A stretch of 44,034 nt of DNA, taken from NCBI GenBank assembly GCA_017456585.1, contig JAFTJD010000017.1:1-44034 (forward strand). The letters run 5' to 3'. Below are positions 14,806-23,027 of this stretch, piece by piece. A program made the position numbers and the translations under genes. Positions within the stretch are counted from its first letter, which is position 1. Each line of letters starts with the position of its first letter. Under the pieces are notes generated by a model that was not told the origin of the DNA, did no database searches, and saw nothing but the letters and a program-made list of their open reading frames with translations. This DNA is from Lachnospiraceae bacterium (GTDB lineage: Bacteria > Bacillota > Clostridia > Lachnospirales > Lachnospiraceae).

Positions 14806-15678
14806 TTATCCTTTCTTCGCAGACATTTTTTTTGCGAGAATTTCAGAAATAGTGTTAATTATAAGCACGACTGCAAGAATTACAACAGCAGTTGCATAGG
14901 CTTCGTTCATATAGAGCCCTTCTGATGTAAGGGCATACATATGAACTGAAAGAGTACGGCCGCTTGAGAATATGTCCTTGGGAATTCCTGCAACAGTGCC
15001 CGAGGTATATATAAGAGCTGCGGTTTCACCTACTATACGTCCTATGGCGAGAATTATTCCGGAAAGAATTCCGGGAACTGCTGAAGGAAGAACTACTCTA
15101 AATACTGTTCTTAGTCTTCCTGCACCAAGACCAAAGCTTCCTTCTCGAAAAGTTGTCGGAACACTTAGCAGTGCCTCTTCGGTAGTTCTCATTATGGAAG
15201 GAAGTATCATTATTGAAAGGGTGAGTGCACCTGATAGCATGGAATTTTTAAAACCGCAGGCGATTACAAATATAAGGAAACCAAACTGCCCATAGACTAT
15301 GGAAGGGATTCCGGTAAGAGTTTCGGTTGTAGTTCTTATGAATTTCACGAAACGACTTCCTGTTTTGGCATATTCTACAAGATAAATAGCAGAAAAAATC
15401 CCAATAGGTACGGACATAATGAGAGATAAAAAAGTCATTGAAACCGTATTAATTATTGCCGGCATCATTGAAACATTTTTGGTTGTATATTCCCATTCGA
15501 AAAGGGATGGCTTTAAGTGGGGAATACCCTTTATAAGAACATATCCCACTATAATAAGTATGATGGCACTTACGATAATTGCCGCAACCCATACTGCCAA
15601 AAACAGAATTAAAGAAGCGGGACGTTTCTTAAGAGAATTCCATTTTTGCCTCGGAGTAGAGATGTTAATTGCTTCCAT
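14806..15678 (-). CDS. pstA: Phosphate ABC transporter permease PstA
   Basis: A 290-residue inner-membrane protein with about six helices. The EAA-like cytoplasmic loop appears as [20 protein letters not shown] (about 168-187), and [12 protein letters not shown] (about 124-135) is the PstA/PstC hallmark. It forms the channel with PstC. It starts 1 nt after the pstC stop codon with GGGAGAT upstream. Confidence 0.96.
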   Translation of the reverse strand: MEAINISTPRQKWNSLKKRPASLILFLAVWVAAIIVSAIILIIVGYVLIKGIPHLKPSLFEWEYTTKNVSMMPAIINTVSMTFLSLIMSVPIGIFSAIYLVEYAKTGSRFVKFIRTTTETLTGIPSIVYGQFGFLIFVIACGFKNSMLSGALTLSIMILPSIMRTTEEALLSVPTTFREGSFGLGAGRLRTVFRVVLPSAVPGILSGIILAIGRIVGETAALIYTSGTVAGIPKDIFSSGRTLSVHMYALTSEGLYMNEAYATAVVILAVVLIINTISEILAKKMSAKKG

Positions 15679-15679
15679 T

Positions 15680-16525
15680 TTATTTATCTCCCTTCTTTAT
15701 TAAAGAGAATAAAATATTGATTATAAGTATAAAAACAAAAAGTACAACACCGGTTGCAATGAGGACTTCACGATGTAAGTCAGCAGCATAGCCCATTTCG
15801 AGAACTATATTGGAGGTGAGAGTACGTACCCCACTAAAAATACTATCGGGAATTATAGGTTGATTTCCGGCTACCATATTTACGGCAAGTGCTTCGCCTA
15901 TAGCACGACCAATACCGAGAATAATACCTGCCATTACTCCTGATTTTGCTGCCGGGAGTGTAGTGAAAAACACACTTCGTTCATGTGTTGCACCCAATGC
16001 AAGTGAACCTTCATAGTAACTTTCGGGGACTGCTCTTATCGCTGCCTCTGATACACTTATAATAGTAGGGAGAATCATTATCCCCAGCATGATAGAAGCC
16101 GCGAGTACACTTTTGCCGACAAATAAGTAGTTTTGCATAAGTCTTACGATAACAACTAACCCAAAGAAGCCATATACTATGGACGGAATGCCGGCCATAA
16201 GGTTGGTTGCAGGTTTTAAGAATCTATATAACCATTTGGGACAGAATTTAGCCATGAAAATAGCGCATAGAAGACCTATCGGAACACCTATTATTATGGC
16301 ACCTGCAGTTACATAGATGCTTCCGATAATCATTGGTAAAATACCGAAAATTTCTTGTGAAGGTTGCCATATGGTTCCGGTAAGAAAATCCCATATGCCT
16401 ATTTTGGACATGGTTCTGAATCCGTTAGAAAAAAGAAAAATGCAGATAAGAGCCACTGCAATTATTGATGCACACGCACTTATCAAAAAAATTAGCTTCA
16501 TAAATTTTTCTGCAAAGGTTTTCAA
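15680..16525 (-). CDS. pstC: Phosphate ABC transporter permease PstC
   Basis: The partner of PstA, about 281 residues, with about six helices, [12 protein letters not shown] (about 128-139) and an EAA-like loop EAAIRAVPESYYEGSLALGA. I chose the TTG at 16525 because GAAAGGGG stands six nt before it. An ATG at 16561 would give 293 residues but overlaps the end of pstS by 19 nt and has only a weak ribosome site (GGAAA). Either choice leaves the membrane part unchanged. Confidence 0.93.
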   Translation of the reverse strand: MKTFAEKFMKLIFLISACASIIAVALICIFLFSNGFRTMSKIGIWDFLTGTIWQPSQEIFGILPMIIGSIYVTAGAIIIGVPIGLLCAIFMAKFCPKWLYRFLKPATNLMAGIPSIVYGFFGLVVIVRLMQNYLFVGKSVLAASIMLGIMILPTIISVSEAAIRAVPESYYEGSLALGATHERSVFFTTLPAAKSGVMAGIILGIGRAIGEALAVNMVAGNQPIIPDSIFSGVRTLTSNIVLEMGYAADLHREVLIATGVVLFVFILIINILFSLIKKGDK

Positions 16526-16542
16526 AGAAATACCCCTTTCTG

Positions 16543-17394
16543 TTATTTCAACTCTGACCATTTCGTTATATTTCCGATGTAGATATCCTTTACCTGCTCG
16601 CTTGTTAGACCATCAATTTCATTGTTAATATTAACAATAACGGCAATACCATCCATTGCAATAGCAGTAGGGATTAAGCCTTTTTCAAGTTCGCTTTCCT
16701 TTAAGTCTCTGGAAGCCATGCCAATGTCATAGATGCCTTCAATTGTACTATTCATACCTGTTGTAGAGTCACTCATCTGAATTTCAATGCTCACATTAGG
16801 ATTGAGTTTTACATATGCTTCTTTAAGGCTTTCCATAACCGGTGTTACTGAGGAAGAACCGCCTACAACAATCTTGCCGCTTAAGTTGCCGGGAATGTAT
16901 GAACCGGTATTTCCTTCACTGATATAGCCGGATGATTCTACAACAGCTTGGCCTTCTGTACTCATTATAAATAATATGAAGTCGTTTACGATACTGTTTG
17001 AGGATTCTTTAACGGCGATGTTAAAAGGTCTTGCAACCTTGTAAGAGCCATTTTTTATGTTATCAACAGTTGCTGCTACATTATCGATTTCGAGAGCCTT
17101 AACTGTGTCATTAAGAGAACCGAGTGAGATGTAGCCGATTGCCTGAACATTACCTTCAACACTTGTCATCATTACAGAAGTTTTTTCGGTAATCTCCGCG
17201 GTTGTTATTGTGCGGTCCACTTTAACTCCTTCGGAATTTTTTTCTTCGATTCCAAGAAGCTCTACAAAAGCGCCTCGTGTACCTGAACCATCTTCTCTTG
17301 ATATTACTGTGATTTTGTCTCTGTTGCCTGAGCATGCAACCAGTGTAAGTGCAATTGCTCCTACTGCTAAAATGCTTGTTAAAAATTTTTTCAT
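16543..17394 (-). CDS. pstS: Phosphate-binding lipoprotein PstS with circularly permuted lobes
   Basis: A 283-residue lipoprotein. The signal peptide ends in the lipobox LVAC (Cys21). The mature part begins with ITVISREDGSGTRGAF (28-43), the phosphate-binding stretch that in standard PstS lies in the middle. The usual N-terminal motif VVGGSSSVTPVMESL appears only at about 175-190, followed by DSTTGM, GMASRDL (about 225) and AMDGIAVIVN, and the protein ends at IGNITKWSEL, normally followed by the SREDGSGTR segment. The two halves are therefore in swapped order, a circular permutation, while every binding motif is present once. The order is readable directly; preserved function is inferred from the intact motifs and operon. 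GAAGGAG precedes the start. Confidence 0.93.
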   Translation of the reverse strand: MKKFLTSILAVGAIALTLVACSGNRDKITVISREDGSGTRGAFVELLGIEEKNSEGVKVDRTITTAEITEKTSVMMTSVEGNVQAIGYISLGSLNDTVKALEIDNVAATVDNIKNGSYKVARPFNIAVKESSNSIVNDFILFIMSTEGQAVVESSGYISEGNTGSYIPGNLSGKIVVGGSSSVTPVMESLKEAYVKLNPNVSIEIQMSDSTTGMNSTIEGIYDIGMASRDLKESELEKGLIPTAIAMDGIAVIVNINNEIDGLTSEQVKDIYIGNITKWSELK

Positions 17395-17436
17395 GTTTTT
17401 GCTCCTTCGAATTATTTTGATTTATTGTACCAGCTA

Positions 17437-17492
17437 AGTATACAAATGCTTTGGTTAAATCTGAAACCATACTTTTGTAAAACTTAGGTTAA
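17437..17492 (-). promoter_or_regulatory. Pho-box-like repeats and promoter of the pst-pho operon
   Basis: On the minus strand, TTAACC (17492-17487) and TTTACA (17481-17476) are spaced by 5 nt, an 11-nt period like the TT(A/T/C)ACA repeats bound by PhoP/PhoB. A TATACT -10 (17442-17437) follows with a poor -35 (TTCAGA at 17465-17460), as expected for an activator-dependent promoter. Only two repeats are clear. Confidence 0.55.
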
Positions 17493-17676
17493 GTTGATTG
17501 AGTTTGCTTGTACCTAAATTCTGCATACTGATATAAGTATATGTAAAAATAAATATAAATATGAATGAAGTACGGCGGATTAGTGCTTTGTGAAACTGAA
17601 AAAACAGAACCTTTTAAAGCGTAAAATGAAAAGTATAAAAAATTATGGAAAAATAACAAAAATATTTCAAAAAAGC

Positions 17677-17705
17677 TTTCAAATTTAGATAAAATGTGGT
17701 ACAAT
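17677..17705 (+). promoter_or_regulatory. Promoter of the alcohol dehydrogenase gene
   Basis: TTTCAA (17677-17682), 17 nt, TACAAT (17700-17705). The stretch 17493-17676 between this and the pst promoter is AT-rich and shows nothing else. Confidence 0.55.
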
Positions 17706-17771
17706 AATTGCATGGGGATTGTTATGAAATTAACAATCAAATATTACATAATGTATAGGAGGATTTTTGTT

Positions 17772-18989
17772 ATGGCAAGATTTACATTACCACGTGATTT
17801 GTATCATGGAAAAGGTTCACTTGAGGCACTTAAAGGTCTTAAGGGAAAGAAAGCAATGATTTGTGTAGGCGGAAGTGCAATGAGAAAGTTCGGTTTCCTT
17901 GATAAGGCAAAGGCTTATCTTGAGGAAGCGGGAATGGAAGTTGAGATTTTTGAAGGAATTGAGCCGGATCCATCTGTAGAGACAGTTATGAAGGGTGCAG
18001 ATGCTATGCTTAAGTTCGAGCCTGATTGGATCGTTGCTATGGGTGGTGGTTCACCTATCGATGCTGCAAAGGCTATGTGGATTAAATACGAATATCCGGA
18101 GACAACATTTGAAGATATGTGTAAGGTATTCGGTATTCCGGAACTTAGAAAGAAAGCTCATTTCTATGCTATTCCTTCAACCTCGGGAACAGCTACAGAG
18201 GTAACAGCATTCTCTATTATTACTGATTATTCAAAGGGTATTAAATATCCTATCGCAGATTTTGAGATTACACCTGATGTAGCTATTGTTGATCCTGAGC
18301 TTGCAGAGACAATGCCTAAGAAATTAGTTGCTCATACAGGTATGGATGCTATGACACATGCAGTTGAGGCATATGTTTCAACTCTTAACTGTGATTATAC
18401 AGATCCGCTTGCATTACATGCAATTAAGATGATTCAGAATGACCTTGTTGATTCATATAATGGAGATATGGAGAAGAGAGCATCTATGCACAATGCACAG
18501 TGTCTTGCAGGTATGGCATTTACTAATGCTTTACTTGGTATCGTTCATTCAATGGCACATAAGACAGGTGCTGCGTTCGAAAGCTATGGTGCACATATTA
18601 TCCACGGCGCTGCTAATGCTATGTACCTTCCTAAGGTTATCGCATTCAATGCTAAGGACGCTACAGCTAAGAAGCGTTACGGACAGATTGCTGATTTCAT
18701 GGGACTCGGCGGAGCTAATGATGATGAGAAGGTAGCATTACTTATTAAGTATCTCCGTAAGATGAATGATGAACTTAATATCCCTCATTGTATTAAGAAC
18801 TATGGTGCAGACAGCTATCCTACAGAGCAGGGCTTCGTTCCTGAGGAAGTATTCCTTGAGAAATTACCTGAAATCGCAGCTAATGCTATTCTTGATGCTT
18901 GTACAGGTTCTAACCCTCGTCAGCCTAGCCAGGAAGAGATGGAGAAGCTCTTCAAGTGCTGCTACTATGATACAGAGGTAGATTTCTAA
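17772..18989 (+). CDS. Iron-containing alcohol dehydrogenase (group III)
   Basis: A 405-residue NAD(P)H-dependent oxidoreductase that would reduce aldehydes or ketones to alcohols in fermentation. The dinucleotide motif is GGGSPIDAAKAM (about 91-102). STSGTATEVTAFS follows (about 135-147). The Fe-binding Asp and His residues are in GMDAMTHAVEAY (about 190-201), GIVHSMAHKTGA (about 255-266) and HIIHGAAN (about 274-281). I chose the ATG at 17772 with AGGAGG upstream; the frame is open further back but without a ribosome site. Its codons look highly biased (many GCT, GTA, CTT), as in strongly expressed genes. Butanol- versus other-substrate specificity cannot be told. Confidence 0.94.
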   Translation: MARFTLPRDLYHGKGSLEALKGLKGKKAMICVGGSAMRKFGFLDKAKAYLEEAGMEVEIFEGIEPDPSVETVMKGADAMLKFEPDWIVAMGGGSPIDAAKAMWIKYEYPETTFEDMCKVFGIPELRKKAHFYAIPSTSGTATEVTAFSIITDYSKGIKYPIADFEITPDVAIVDPELAETMPKKLVAHTGMDAMTHAVEAYVSTLNCDYTDPLALHAIKMIQNDLVDSYNGDMEKRASMHNAQCLAGMAFTNALLGIVHSMAHKTGAAFESYGAHIIHGAANAMYLPKVIAFNAKDATAKKRYGQIADFMGLGGANDDEKVALLIKYLRKMNDELNIPHCIKNYGADSYPTEQGFVPEEVFLEKLPEIAANAILDACTGSNPRQPSQEEMEKLFKCCYYDTEVDF

Positions 18990-19028
18990 TTTTAGAGATT
19001 TAGGTTACAATTGATTTGCAATTTTAAA

Positions 19029-19058
19029 TTGTAAAATAATATTAGTGTATGATATAAT
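19029..19058 (+). promoter_or_regulatory. Promoter of the HD-GYP gene
   Basis: TTGTAA (19029-19034), 18 nt, perfect TATAAT (19053-19058). Confidence 0.5.
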
Positions 19059-19061
19059 TAG

Positions 19062-19090
19062 AGCAAGGTGGGCTTTCTGCCTTGCTTTAA
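19062..19090 (+). terminator. Stem-loop between adh and the HD-GYP gene
   Basis: AGCAAGG (19062-19068) / CCTTGCT (19080-19086) followed by a short T-rich stretch. It may end the dehydrogenase transcript. It would also lie at the very 5' end of a transcript from the promoter just before it, so an attenuator or stability hairpin is possible. Confidence 0.5.
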
Positions 19091-19123
19091 TTATTATACA
19101 TAATATCGAGGGGAGAGGTATTT

Positions 19124-20827
19124 ATGTTAAGAGTGGTTTATTTGACGGCATTTTTGATATCTTTAGGGAATATAGCAATGCTTTTGACCATTGCAAAGAA
19201 ACAAAGATGTTTCTATTATCTGTTGATTTTTTTCTTAATAACTATATCTAGTTTCGGAACTCTCGTTATAGGTGATACAGATAGTTTGGATGTCGCACTT
19301 TTGGGAAATTTTATTACATATTTTGGCGCAGTATATATACCGTTTTGCGGATTTCTTGCAATAGCGGAGCTATGTGGAGTACGAGTGACCAAAGCCCACA
19401 TTTTTTCAGCGCTTTTGGTTAATGCCTTGATGCTTCTTTTGGTATGGAGCAGTGTGGCCGGCAGAACATTTTATTATTCTGAAGTGAGTTTGATAAAGAT
19501 AGCGGGAGTGTCGTGCCTGGCTGTAGAACCGGGACAATTTAGATGGGTTTATACGGCATACCTGTTTTTATATATACTTTCAACATTGATAGTTATTGTT
19601 AAAGCATTTATAAATAAGCACAATATTTCATATAAGAATATCTTTGCATGTATTATTCTTGAGATTATCGCATTTGTTGCATATATATTGAGCAGACATT
19701 TTAATATTCAGTGGGAATGGATAAATATAGCGTATATACTTGCTGAATTTGTTATGCTTTACCTTGTATACAGAATCTGTAAATACGATGTATCTGAGAT
19801 AGTTGCAAGCTCTATAGAGGATTTTCAGGAATATGGATATATGATTTTTGATGAGAAGCTTAATTATCTTGGGTGTAATCCTCTTATTAAGAACATCTTT
19901 CCGGAGATTGCACATGTCAGGGTTGATAAGCCGATCGAACCAATGGATTATTCATTTATTCCGAAGGCATTGGAGTGGCTTAAGGAATGTGTGGAAACCG
20001 GTAAAAGTGAACACCTTTATCTTGAGCATGGCAGACAGATATTGAAGTGTTCTTTTAAGGAATTGAATTTTGGCTTATTTGGAAGACTATCCGGATATAT
20101 AGTAGAGGTGGTTGACGACACCAAACAACAGAAATACATGAAGTTGCTTGCTAATTATAATGCACAGCTTGAGCAGGAGGTTAATGAGAAGGTTGAACAT
20201 ATTAAGATAATGCAGGACAGAATTATCTTAGGTATGGCTGAGGCTGTAGAAGGCAGGGACGGAGAAACAGGCGGTCATGTTAAAAGAACCAGTGATGGTG
20301 TAAGAATATTTGTTGAAGCACTTAAGCGTCTGAACAAGGATATGACTTTTACGACGCATTTTTGCGAGAAGGTAATAAAAGCGGCACCAATGCACGACCT
20401 TGGCAAGATTGCAGTTGATGATAATATTTTAAAGAAACCGGGTATTTTTACACCGGAAGAGTATGAACAGATGAAATGTCATCCGACTGTAGGCGGAGAA
20501 ATGGTTAAGAAGGTGCTCGCAGGCTTAGAAGATGATGAGCTTATGAACATTACAAGGAATGTGGCGCAGTATCATCATGAAAGATGGGATGGTAAAGGCT
20601 ATCCAAAGGGCCTCAAGGGAGAAGAGATTCCTGTTGAAGCAAGAATCATGGCATTGGTTGATGTTTTTGACACACTTGTGAGTGAACGAAGATACAAAGC
20701 AGGAATGTCATGTGAAGAGGCATTTAAGATTATTGAGGAGTCGTTAGGAACTCAGTTTGATCCTAAGCTTGGTAAATATTTCCTTATGTGTCGTAAAGAA
20801 TTTGAGGATTATTATAATACTATTTGA
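19124..20827 (+). CDS. Membrane HD-GYP domain protein, probable c-di-GMP phosphodiesterase
   Basis: A 567-residue protein. About seven membrane helices occupy residues 1-225, in the style of the 7TM N-terminal domain of some histidine kinases. A PAS-like region (about 230-335) and a short coiled coil (LEQEVNEKVEHIKIM) follow. The HD-GYP domain begins near 370: HD motif MHDLGKIAVDD (about 422-432), HHERWDGKGYPKGL (about 484-497) with the GYP triplet, and DVFDTL. HD-GYP proteins hydrolyse c-di-GMP or related dinucleotides. All metal-ligand motifs appear intact. It follows adh and precedes a Cys-cluster gene by 17 nt, with which it is probably cotranscribed. A GGDEF protein lies two genes further on. 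The sensed signal is unknown. Confidence 0.92.
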   Translation: MLRVVYLTAFLISLGNIAMLLTIAKKQRCFYYLLIFFLITISSFGTLVIGDTDSLDVALLGNFITYFGAVYIPFCGFLAIAELCGVRVTKAHIFSALLVNALMLLLVWSSVAGRTFYYSEVSLIKIAGVSCLAVEPGQFRWVYTAYLFLYILSTLIVIVKAFINKHNISYKNIFACIILEIIAFVAYILSRHFNIQWEWINIAYILAEFVMLYLVYRICKYDVSEIVASSIEDFQEYGYMIFDEKLNYLGCNPLIKNIFPEIAHVRVDKPIEPMDYSFIPKALEWLKECVETGKSEHLYLEHGRQILKCSFKELNFGLFGRLSGYIVEVVDDTKQQKYMKLLANYNAQLEQEVNEKVEHIKIMQDRIILGMAEAVEGRDGETGGHVKRTSDGVRIFVEALKRLNKDMTFTTHFCEKVIKAAPMHDLGKIAVDDNILKKPGIFTPEEYEQMKCHPTVGGEMVKKVLAGLEDDELMNITRNVAQYHHERWDGKGYPKGLKGEEIPVEARIMALVDVFDTLVSERRYKAGMSCEEAFKIIEESLGTQFDPKLGKYFLMCRKEFEDYYNTI

Positions 20828-20844
20828 GAAGATAAGACATAATT

Positions 20845-21507
20845 ATGAAGAGAAATGTAGATATTAATGATATTTCCGACGGAAGATTTTACGGAATAAA
20901 CGATATGGCGAAGCTTGGCTGTATGGATTGTGCCGGGTGCTCTGCGTGTTGTCACGGAATGGGTGCGACCATAGTAATTGACCCATATGATTTCTATAGA
21001 ATGTCCGGAAGATTGAAAATGAATTTTGAACAAATGCTCGCCAAGCATTTGGAACTTAATGTTGTAGATGGAGTTGTGTTACCTAATCTTAGACTTTCGG
21101 CAGAGGATGAAGGGTGTACATTTTTGAATGCAGAGGGAAGATGCACCATTCATGATGCAAGACCGGGAATATGCAGACTTTTTCCACTTGGAAGATATTA
21201 TGAGAATCATGATTATAAATATTTTCTTCAGGTGAATGAATGCCATAAGGATAACCGGACTAAGGTGAAGATATCTAAGTGGATAGATACACCGAATTAT
21301 GATAAGTACAGGCAATTTGTTATAGATTGGCATTATTTCCTGAATGATGTTGAAGAGAAAGCGAACTCACTTGGTGAACAAGCAAAGAAGTATTCGCTTA
21401 TACTCCTCGAGACATTTTATATGAGGGCATATGATATGGAAAGGGAGTTTTATGAACAGTATATGGAGAGAAAGAAGCTTTGCGAAATGCTTTTTGCGAA
21501 AATTTAA
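20845..21507 (+). CDS. YkgJ-type cysteine cluster protein
   Basis: A 220-residue soluble protein of the YkgJ/Fe-S oxidoreductase-like Cys-cluster family (zinc- or iron-chelating, function not firmly known). The N-terminal cluster reads CMDCAGCSACCHGMG (about 28-42); the second CTFLNAEGRCTIHDARPGIC (about 92-111) ends at RLFPLGR. These eight or more cysteines are the family hallmark. The C-terminal third (about 155-220) is helical. It starts 17 nt after the HD-GYP stop. The ribosome site is weak (GAAGATAAG). I see no sequence clue to a substrate. Confidence 0.85.
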   Translation: MKRNVDINDISDGRFYGINDMAKLGCMDCAGCSACCHGMGATIVIDPYDFYRMSGRLKMNFEQMLAKHLELNVVDGVVLPNLRLSAEDEGCTFLNAEGRCTIHDARPGICRLFPLGRYYENHDYKYFLQVNECHKDNRTKVKISKWIDTPNYDKYRQFVIDWHYFLNDVEEKANSLGEQAKKYSLILLETFYMRAYDMEREFYEQYMERKKLCEMLFAKI

Positions 21508-21576
21508 CTTTCCTTTTTGCACAACAAATGATAGAATGTGTGTGCTATATTGATTATGAATTGAGGAGATATATAA

Positions 21577-22992
21577 ATGAGAAAGACTAAAGTAATATGT
21601 ACAATTGGACCTGCAAGCCAGAATGAGGAGACTTTAAGAAGAATGTTTCTTGAAGGAATGAATGTGGCAAGACTTAATTTTTCCCATGGTGATCATGAAG
21701 AACAGCAGGGCAAGATTGATTTGATAAAGAAGTTAAGAGAAGAGCTTAATCTTCCGGTTGCCATTATGCTGGACACAAAGGGTCCGGAATATCGTATAAA
21801 GACCTTTGAGGATAAGAAGATTTTCCTAAAAGATGGAGATACATTCACATTTACAACGGACGATATTGTAGGTAATCAGGAGAGGGTGTCTGTTACTTAT
21901 AAGAATCTTATTAAGGATTTAAACGTTGGCGACACGATTATGGTTAACAACGGACTTATTATTTTTAAGGTTGTAGAGCTTAAAGGCAATGATGCTATCT
22001 GCGAAGTTGTGGCAGGCGGAGAGATGTCAGACCGTAAGAGTATGAATTTCCCGAACAAGGTTATGAATCATGATTTCCTTAGTGAAGCGGATAAGAAGGA
22101 CTTGCTATTCGGAATTAAGAATGATGTGGATTTCGTTGCGGCATCTTTTGTGTCATGCAAGAATGATGTTAAAGCACTTCGTGAGTTCCTTGATGAAAAT
22201 GGCGGCAAGGATATTGATATTATTGCTAAGATTGAGAATCGTGCAGGTGTTGATAATATAGATGAGATTTGTGAGCTTTCAGACGGAATAATGGTTGCCA
22301 GAGGTGATCTTGGTGTAGAGATTCCTTTTGTTGAAGTTCCGGCTATTCAGAAATATCTCATTAATAAGTGCCGTATGCTTGGTAAGAGAGTTATTACTGC
22401 AACAGAGATGTTAGAGTCTATGATTCATAATCCGAGACCTACCAGAGCAGAGCTTTCAGACGTTGCTAATGCGGTATACGACGGAACTTCTGCAATTATG
22501 CTTTCGGGTGAGACCGCTTCGGGTAAATATCCGGTTGAAGCTCTCAAGAACATGGTTGAGATAGCGGCATTTACAGAGAAGAATATAAACTATGAGCAGA
22601 GATTTAAGAAGGCAGAGTTCACGATTCGTAATAATATAGATGCCATTTCACATTCTTCGTGTTCAATGGCTATAGATGTTAAAGCGAAATGCATAGTTGT
22701 AAGTTCGCTTAGTGGAAGAACTGTAAGAATGGTTAGCCGTTTCAGATGTCCGGTTGATATACTTGGAATAACAACATCTGAAAAAGCATGGAGAAAGCTT
22801 AATTTAAGTTGGGGTGTTAAGCCGATTCTTTGCGAAGAATTTAATTCTATTGAAGTTATGTTTTACCACGCATTTAATCAGGCCAAGAAGGTATTTGGTC
22901 TTGAAAAAGGGGATAATGTTGTACTTACCGGTGGGCAGATTAACGGCCAGACAGGTAATACTAACATTATAAGAGTAGAGAGCGTTAACTAA
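21577..22992 (+). CDS. pyk: Pyruvate kinase
   Basis: A 471-residue glycolytic enzyme that makes ATP and pyruvate from phosphoenolpyruvate and ADP. Motifs in order: RKTKVICTIGPAS (2-14), NFSHGDHEE (about 36-44), MLDTKGPEYRI (about 65-75), the active-site Lys region IIAKIENRAGVDNIDEI (about 213-229), ARGDLGVEIP (about 240-249), ATEMLESMI and DVANAVYDGTSAIMLSGETA (about 294-313). It ends after the C-terminal allosteric domain and lacks the extra PEP-utiliser-like domain found in Bacillus enzymes. GAGGAG precedes the ATG. It seems to have its own upstream region (69-nt gap) and is followed by the GGDEF gene. Confidence 0.97.
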   Translation: MRKTKVICTIGPASQNEETLRRMFLEGMNVARLNFSHGDHEEQQGKIDLIKKLREELNLPVAIMLDTKGPEYRIKTFEDKKIFLKDGDTFTFTTDDIVGNQERVSVTYKNLIKDLNVGDTIMVNNGLIIFKVVELKGNDAICEVVAGGEMSDRKSMNFPNKVMNHDFLSEADKKDLLFGIKNDVDFVAASFVSCKNDVKALREFLDENGGKDIDIIAKIENRAGVDNIDEICELSDGIMVARGDLGVEIPFVEVPAIQKYLINKCRMLGKRVITATEMLESMIHNPRPTRAELSDVANAVYDGTSAIMLSGETASGKYPVEALKNMVEIAAFTEKNINYEQRFKKAEFTIRNNIDAISHSSCSMAIDVKAKCIVVSSLSGRTVRMVSRFRCPVDILGITTSEKAWRKLNLSWGVKPILCEEFNSIEVMFYHAFNQAKKVFGLEKGDNVVLTGGQINGQTGNTNIIRVESVN

Positions 22993-23027
22993 AGAGAAGG
23001 TTAGGGAACGTAAGAGAGGATGGGTTT

